This document shows positions 6,488 through 10,921 of a DNA stretch of 10,921 nt, in pieces. The DNA is from Ochromonadaceae sp. CCMP2298 (Eukaryota > Sar > Synurophyceae > Ochromonadales > Ochromonadaceae). Position 1 is the stretch's first letter; the number at the start of each line of letters is the position of its first letter. The stretch is from NCBI GenBank assembly GCA_026770595.1, contig MU634409.1, positions 1,580-12,500 of the forward strand, given 5' to 3'. A model generated the notes under the pieces. The model ran no database searches, was not told where the DNA came from, and saw only the letters and a list, made by a program, of their open reading frames with translations. A program made the translations under genes and the position numbers.

Positions 6488-9267
6488 TCAGAGCGCGAAC
6501 GCGAAACCTGCCAGGTTGGCGTCAGCGATGGCCTCGATGCGGAAGGCAGGTCTGGGAGCTGCCCCCCCCGCCCCCCCCGCCCCCTGCTGCTGCTGCTTTA
6601 GTCGCTGCTGCAGAGCTAGGGCCTCCAGCACCAGGCAGTCCACGTCGTCGATGCGGGACAGGAGCAAACAGTACTGGGGAGCCTGCGGGGAAACTGCGCC
6701 GCCACTACCACCACCTCCACCCCCACCTCCGCTGCCTTGGCTGCGCTGCTCCTGTGCCGGGACCGCAGTGGCGCCGGGGGCAGTGGCAAGGGTGGGTGCG
6801 CGTGGTGCATGGGTGTGCATGGCGGGAGTGTGTACGCGTAGCACGCCTGAGTGCTGGTCCAATCCCAGCTGCACAGAAGTGCTCACCAGTCGGTGCGCTA
6901 CCCTCTGGATGCTTAGGCCCTGCCCCGCACCCTGCCCCTGCCCCTGCCCCAGCGTGACGTCGCTCTCGATCACGCAGAGCACCTCGCCGCTCGAGTCGCG
7001 CAGCCGCACCTGCATATATAGGCAGGGGGGGAAGGAAGGAGAGTGGGAGAGTGGGAGATAAGAAGAGAGAAGATGTGAGCAGGCGACAATAACAACAGGA
7101 GAAGTACTTTGCTTGACACAATATCACACTCACACACACACACACACACACACAAACCCACACACACACATACACACATACAAACAGATCCACACACACA
7201 AGGGCTCACCATCTGGTATCCTAGCACCTGCACAGCCCCCGTGACACTCTCCTCTGAGCCCGCAGAGAGGGGGGCAGAGAGGGAGTCTCCCTCAGGGTAC
7301 CGCCGCTTCCCTGGATTAGGGTTCCCCGGTACTCCCCCGGTCCCTGCCAAGACGGCCGCTGCTCCCACGGCTAGTCGGACGTTCGGGTGCAATTGCTGCA
7401 GCTGCGCCAGCACAAGCACGCAGCCAGCGTCCGCCGCGCGGAGCATGGGCAGCGAAGCCAGGTGCTGCGGCTTCAGCAGGCTGGGCGAACCTGTCAATGC
7501 AGCTAGGCGGCACAGGGGCAGAGACGCCGCTGCAGACTGGGGCTGGGGCTGGGGCTGGGACCTGCCCATCCCGCGCGCGTCGTCGGATAGTATAGGGAGA
7601 GGGAAGAGCGCCGAGGCAGTGTCTGGACTGCCCCCCCCCAGCACGCAGTCCGCCACCAGCACCCCTTTTGTCCACTGGTGCTGCTGCAGGTAGCGAGCCA
7701 CGGACACAGGCGGTACCCCCAACTGCAGGTCGATCCGATCATGCGCCTGCACCTGCAGCTGCGCCTGACCCTGCATCTGTGTCTGCGCCTGTGTCGCCAG
7801 CACCTGCGCCAGCGTGCTCTCGTGCAGCAGACGCGTGCCCAGGCAGCCCAGACCCGCCAGTTGCAGCAGCTGCCCGGGCTGGCACCCAGAGGCAGGGTAG
7901 CAGTGGGGGCCCGAGGCGGTCTGCACTAATGAGGGCACTAGTGCTGGGAACTCGGACCCCAGACAGCGCACGCACAACAACTGCCCTTCTCCCTCCTGCC
8001 CCTGTCCCTGCTGCCCCTGCCCCTGCTTACCCTCCTGCTGCCCCCCCTGGGCAGAGGCGTGGTAGGGCGAGTGGTGCAGCCACAGCTCCAGCACCGACAC
8101 GGGCGCGCCCCCAAGCGACACCCTCCCCTCCCTTACGGCCAGCAAGCGCCCACAGACGGAGGCGTTCCTTGCACCTGCCTCGATGCAACCCTGGGTGTTC
8201 CCTCTGCCGGCAGCCCCGGCCCCCACAGCAGAGGCAGGGGCAGGGATAGAGAAAGGGTCCGCTATTGGTGCGGATGCGGCTGTGGTGGCGAGTCCCTGCA
8301 CCTTGGCCACGATTGTGATCGAGCCATAGAGCAGGTGGAAGGCGGGGAACAGGGGAACAGCTTGAGGAGGCAGGAACTCCGACAGCCCTGCGTCCTCCGG
8401 GGCGTCCCTCCACCCCCACAGCGGGTCCTCTCTGTTGGACCGCAGGTAGGGGCGGTAGAAGAGCAGCGCGTCGCCAGCCCCCCACAGAGCAGAGAGGGCC
8501 ACCTGCCTGTCCAGCAGCAGCAGATACAGCACCACCAGCCCCGGCCCTTGCACGCGCAGAGAGACGAGGCGGAACTCTGAGTGCGACTGCGACTGCGACT
8601 CGTCTTGGCTGAGGCCGGGGGTGGGCCGGGTGCGCACAGGCCCCACGCCCAGTACCTCCGTCAGCACCACGTGTGTTCCGCAATTGTCAGGCTGTGGGCC
8701 CTGCGGCAGTACGTACAGTTGCAGGAAGGAGGCGTGCAGCGGGGCGAGGACGTTGAGCAGCGAGCTCTCAGCAGGTATGCGCGCGTTTAGTTGGAAGACC
8801 AGCAGGGGCGTGGGCAGCAGCAGCAAAGGGGCAGCAGGGGAGGTGAGCATGCGGCACTGGGTGAAGGAGCAGCGCAGAGAGGCGGCGTCAGCTCCCTTGC
8901 AGTCCAGGAAGTGCACCCAGTCGAACCACTGCTGGTGCATGATCATCGCACAGCTGGCGCCCTCGTCGCTCAGCAGGCATCGGAACTCATCCAGTCGGGA
9001 CAGGGTGCCAGACAGTACGTCGCCCGCACCCAGCTGCTTCACCGCCACTGCCTGCTGCAGCCTGCCTGCGTGGTCGCCCCTGCGGCTGCTGCTCTTCCAG
9101 GCCAGCTCGAGCTCGGTCATCAGCACGGAGCGAGAGAGGCCCGCAGGGTACAGCCGCAGGAAGCTGACCACCTGCACAGCCGTCCACTGCTTGCTCGGCA
9201 CACGCACTGTGCCGCCCACGTAGGCCAGCAGCTCCTCGTGGAGGTCGCTGAAGAGCTGCGTCAACAT
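6488..9267 (-). CDS. Protein with OB-fold-like segments, possibly nucleic-acid binding (2 exons, 859 aa)
   Basis: Exon 1 is 9267-7210 and exon 2 is 7009-6488. The 200-bp intron has donor ATG|GTGAGC and acceptor ATATGCAG|GTG after a long pyrimidine tract; the junction is phase 0 and joins LGYQM to VRLRDSSGEV. I start at ATG 9267 (A at -3) because the frame upstream has no ATG before a stop. Residues 1-130 look helical. Three beta-rich stretches resemble OB-folds: about 232-327 (LVSLRVQGPG, GDALLFYRPYL, GSITIVAKV), 369-481 (ASVCGRLLAV, SVLELWLH, LLCVRCLG, GQLLQLAGL) and 615-720 across the splice junction. A Gln/Gly insertion interrupts the second (407-428); exon 2 has a Gly tract and a poly-Gln helix near the end. 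Repeated OB-folds are typical of RPA1-, CTC1-, BRCA2- or SPIDR-type single-stranded DNA binding proteins, so a role in DNA maintenance is my inference; I cannot name the family. Confidence 0.7.
7010..7209 (-). other. Intron of the OB-fold-like gene
   Basis: The donor is GTGAGC (7209-7204) and the acceptor ends ATATGCAG at 7010. It contains the (CA)n tract and, next to the acceptor, an unbroken CT-rich stretch. It stays open in the exon 1 frame as a Cys-Val repeat, but its 200-bp length and the switch to a sensible downstream frame show it is spliced. Confidence 0.85.
7125..7200. repeat. (CA)n microsatellite
   Basis: (CA)12 at 7131-7154 followed by interrupted CA runs to 7200, entirely within the intron of the OB-fold-like gene, close to the donor. 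Confidence 0.95.
7534..7560. repeat. GGGGCT repeat encoding Gln-Pro repeats
   Basis: Three to four tandem GGGGCT units, read on the minus strand as a QPQPQPQ run in the OB-fold-like protein. The same hexamer repeat occurs non-coding at about 6258-6279. Confidence 0.7.
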
Positions 9268-9290
9268 GCTCCCCTCGTTGCCTCTTTCCT

Positions 9291-9397
9291 CTGTGGGAAA
9301 GTTGCGGCCTACCTCTGGTGTGTCGGGCTGGCCTTCTGGGGGCACTGCTGCGTTCCCAATCGCCGGACTGCGCCAACGCAGCTCACACAACACATAC
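9291..9397 (-). other. Probable 5'UTR intron of the OB-fold-like gene
   Basis: Donor G|GTATGT at 9398/9397, identical to donors of two gene 1 introns, and acceptor TTTCCCACAG|AGG at 9291/9290, 23 nt upstream of ATG 9267. It would be a 107-bp leader intron. The alternative is that this stretch is unspliced leader. Confidence 0.5.
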
Positions 9398-9503
9398 CGC
9401 TACAGATATGCTGAGCCTGTCACTGACTGCCTCCTTTCACCCCTTGCACCCATCCACAATCCAAGAGCTTTTTTTTGATACCGTTTGGCACGAAAGTCGT
9501 GCG
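9398..9503. promoter_or_regulatory. Leader/promoter side of the OB-fold-like gene
   Basis: Short stretch upstream of the putative leader intron, expected to hold the transcription start. It includes an eight-T run at about 9470-9477 and a GCACGA-AAG-TCGTGC hairpin at 9488-9502. No TATA box is recognised. Confidence 0.35.
9488..9502. repeat. Short perfect hairpin GCACGA/TCGTGC
   Basis: Six-bp stem with an AAG loop, ending one base before the left 16-bp inverted repeat at 9504. Confidence 0.5.
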
Positions 9504-10426
9504 TTGGGGGATAAGTTTAAAGGCTGATGAGAGCTCTTCGGCATATATGTATTATGTGGCGACTGCTATTGCTTTCTCTTAACTTATAGATTTCACAGAG
9601 CAGTTTTCGAGGGTGTAAAAAGGCGTAAAATAACCGTTTTCCGCCGAATCTCAGATAGCATACATAATGGTATATATCTATAGCTCCATCTAAATCTAGC
9701 AGTTCCTCTAATATGCAATCGCAAGGTCGCCTGCCTCGTTCAACACCCTCTCTCCAATTTTCAAAGGCATCCGTCAATTGTGCCTCGACTTCTATTCATG
9801 TGTCCTCCGATCACCCCTTGAGACAGCTTTGAAAAAATGAGTGGGCTCACACACATTGCACCAACTCCGCAGCGCCAGCATCCACAGCCGCCAGCAGCCC
9901 TGCCTCTCTGCTGAGCCGTTGGCGGATCGGATAACAGTACACCTGGATAGAGTGAATGTTATTGTGTAAAAAGTAAATCAAGACATGAATGGCACACGAA
10001 ATGGGCAGAGCACTTGCCTCGATTTCCTTAACTGAGGTCCTTGGGCACCAACAAAGTGTTCCTGACAACAGCTGGCCGTTTGCTGACAACTGTTTTGCAA
10101 GAAGTCATCGCGCAATCGCCCACATTTGACAGGCATTTTCCAAACCTGGACTTGCTCGTCACCGCGCAGAAACCCACGCCGAGCTCGAACTGTTCAGCGC
10201 CCAGACGGCCGGACAGCAGAGATCAAGGTATCATCCAACATCTCGCGAGGTTTAGAGAGCAACGGGACTGTCTGGAGCGACTTGTGGATCGATTGGCATC
10301 AGAAGGATTTCGAGTCTGATTAATTTGCGATATCTCGCTCGTGTAACCGGTCCCGCTGCTGTTTTGGCTGATATCTGGTGGAGTAATCTCTGCTAACAGA
10401 GGTGGAGAAGTAAACTTATCCCCCAA
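9504..10426. mobile_element. 923-bp segment bounded by perfect 16-bp inverted repeats; possible non-autonomous DNA element
   Basis: TTGGGGGATAAGTTTA at 9504-9519 is the exact reverse complement of 10411-10426, so the ends read TTGGGGG...CCCCCAA. By a rough estimate a 16-bp inverted match is expected about 0.01 times by chance in a window of this size. The interior has two open stretches without an in-frame ATG: minus 9795-9517 (about 92 codons) and plus 10032-10319 (about 95 codons); neither resembles a transposase I know. No target-site duplication is visible (left flank ends GTGCG, right flank starts TAGTT). This could be a decayed or non-autonomous transposon, or an unrelated inverted repeat. 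The stretch is otherwise featureless, with no tRNA or other RNA gene recognised. Confidence 0.4.
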
Positions 10427-10448
10427 TAGTTCTCTCGACCGTTGATCA

Positions 10449-10745
10449 GTGGATCACTCTGAGATTCGGCACAGCGATGAATTATACATATGTCCGTGCT
10501 GCGCCGCGAGGGGGGGTGAAACTGATGTCTATGTGCAGCGTAAAAAGCGTCTAGCTGAAGAAATCCCGTGTCCTGTGGGTGATCCCCACCCAAAAAAAAG
10601 ATCTCTCCAGATTTGACGCGTAGATCACTCTAAGATTCGGCACAGCGATGAATTATACATCTTTCCATGCTGTGCCGCGAGGGGGGATGAAACTGATGTC
10701 TAGGTGCAGCGTAGAGAGCGTCGAGCTGAAGAAATTGCGTGACCT
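10449..10745. repeat. Tandem pair of a 123-bp element, period 171 bp
   Basis: Copy 1 is 10452-10574 and copy 2 is 10623-10745. They align without gaps at 110 of 123 positions (about 89%), while the 48-bp spacer (10575-10622) is not repeated. Each copy can form a stem CGGCACAGC/GCTGYGCCG: perfect 9 bp in copy 2, one mismatch in copy 1. A six- or seven-G run and a conserved TGAAACTGATGTCTA block follow. The copies could be structured RNA genes or parts of a repetitive element; I do not recognise either. Confidence 0.85.
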
Positions 10746-10921
10746 CGAATTCGATTTCGTATTCTGGTTGCGGGGTTTTCTGTATCAAAAATTCTCTTAT
10801 TTAGGCGCTTTGAAACTTTTTTGCTTCGCTCAGATCTGATCGTTTTCCCGATAAAATTAGACTGCCACGCTGATGCGTGCCTTACAAGTTGCAGGCCTAA
10901 TTACCGCTATCATTATTTTTA
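10746..10921. other. AT-richer unannotated right end
   Basis: No gene or third copy of the 123-bp repeat. There is a 10-bp palindrome TCAGATCTGA near 10829 and T-runs near 10775 and 10818. It may belong to whatever lies beyond the window. Confidence 0.4.

Noticed and set aside
7010-7209. Cys-Val repeat C-terminus read through the CA repeat
   Set aside because: It is intron read-through: strong splice sites bound it and splicing restores a sensible frame.
9268-9393. N-terminal extension of the OB-fold-like protein to 9393
   Set aside because: The codon at 9393-9391 is GTG, not ATG; an in-frame TAG lies just upstream (9402-9400). A donor-like GTATGT overlaps this point, so it is more likely leader or intron.
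9960-10060. tRNA gene
   Set aside because: Weak A-box-like sequence only; no cloverleaf or B box on either strand.
10032-10319. Plus-strand open frame of about 95 codons, and a minus-strand one at 9517-9795
   Set aside because: Neither has an in-frame ATG, a recognised domain or clear splice sites. They may be decayed exons but cannot be called genes.
10441-10490. 5.8S rRNA fragment
   Set aside because: GTGGATCACTC and CGATGAA recall metazoan 5.8S RNA, but their spacing is wrong, the rest does not match, and copy 2 lacks part of the first motif.
10441-10574. U3 or other C/D-box snoRNA in the tandem repeat
   Set aside because: GGATCA and CTGA-like pieces occur, but a convincing set of boxes in the right order is missing, and the first is not kept in copy 2.

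Overview
The window is nuclear DNA of a eukaryote, probably a protist or alga with compact genes; I cannot place the lineage more exactly. The evidence is GT-AG introns of about 100-350 bp with long polypyrimidine tracts, a Kozak-type start context, a eukaryotic-type 5S rRNA gene ending in a Pol III T-run, many microsatellites, and GC-rich exons separated by AT-richer intergenic DNA.

Layout. Three protein genes all lie on the minus strand. (1) 2181 down to 1: a six-exon gene, cut by the window edge, for a predicted N-myristoylated protein with a degenerate EF-hand-like pair and an E/T-rich tail; all five splice junctions keep the reading frame. (2) 5552 down to 2841: one long open frame for a 903-residue secretory-pathway or membrane protein with a signal peptide, a small Cys-containing ectodomain, very low-complexity linkers and a hydrophobic C-terminal third. 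(3) 9267 down to 6488: a two-exon gene for an 859-residue protein whose beta-rich segments suggest several OB-folds (tentative). Genes 2 and 3 both appear to have a 5'UTR intron. A 5S rRNA gene lies on the plus strand (5958-6075) between genes 2 and 3.

The right end (about 9400-10921) has no convincing protein gene. It holds a pair of exact 16-bp inverted repeats 923 bp apart, and two 89%-identical copies of a 123-bp element in tandem (171-bp period) that can fold into a stem-loop. A 141-bp foldback element lies upstream of gene 1, and the palindrome GTACGTAC is strongly over-represented through the window, mostly in gene 1 introns.

Nothing shows that the three protein genes work together; they look like independent, closely packed genes. 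The points most worth following are the tandem structured repeat, the IR-bounded segment, the unusual arm of the 5S RNA, the GTACGTAC enrichment and the unrecognised myristoylated protein. I found no convincing defence, mobile or biosynthetic system.
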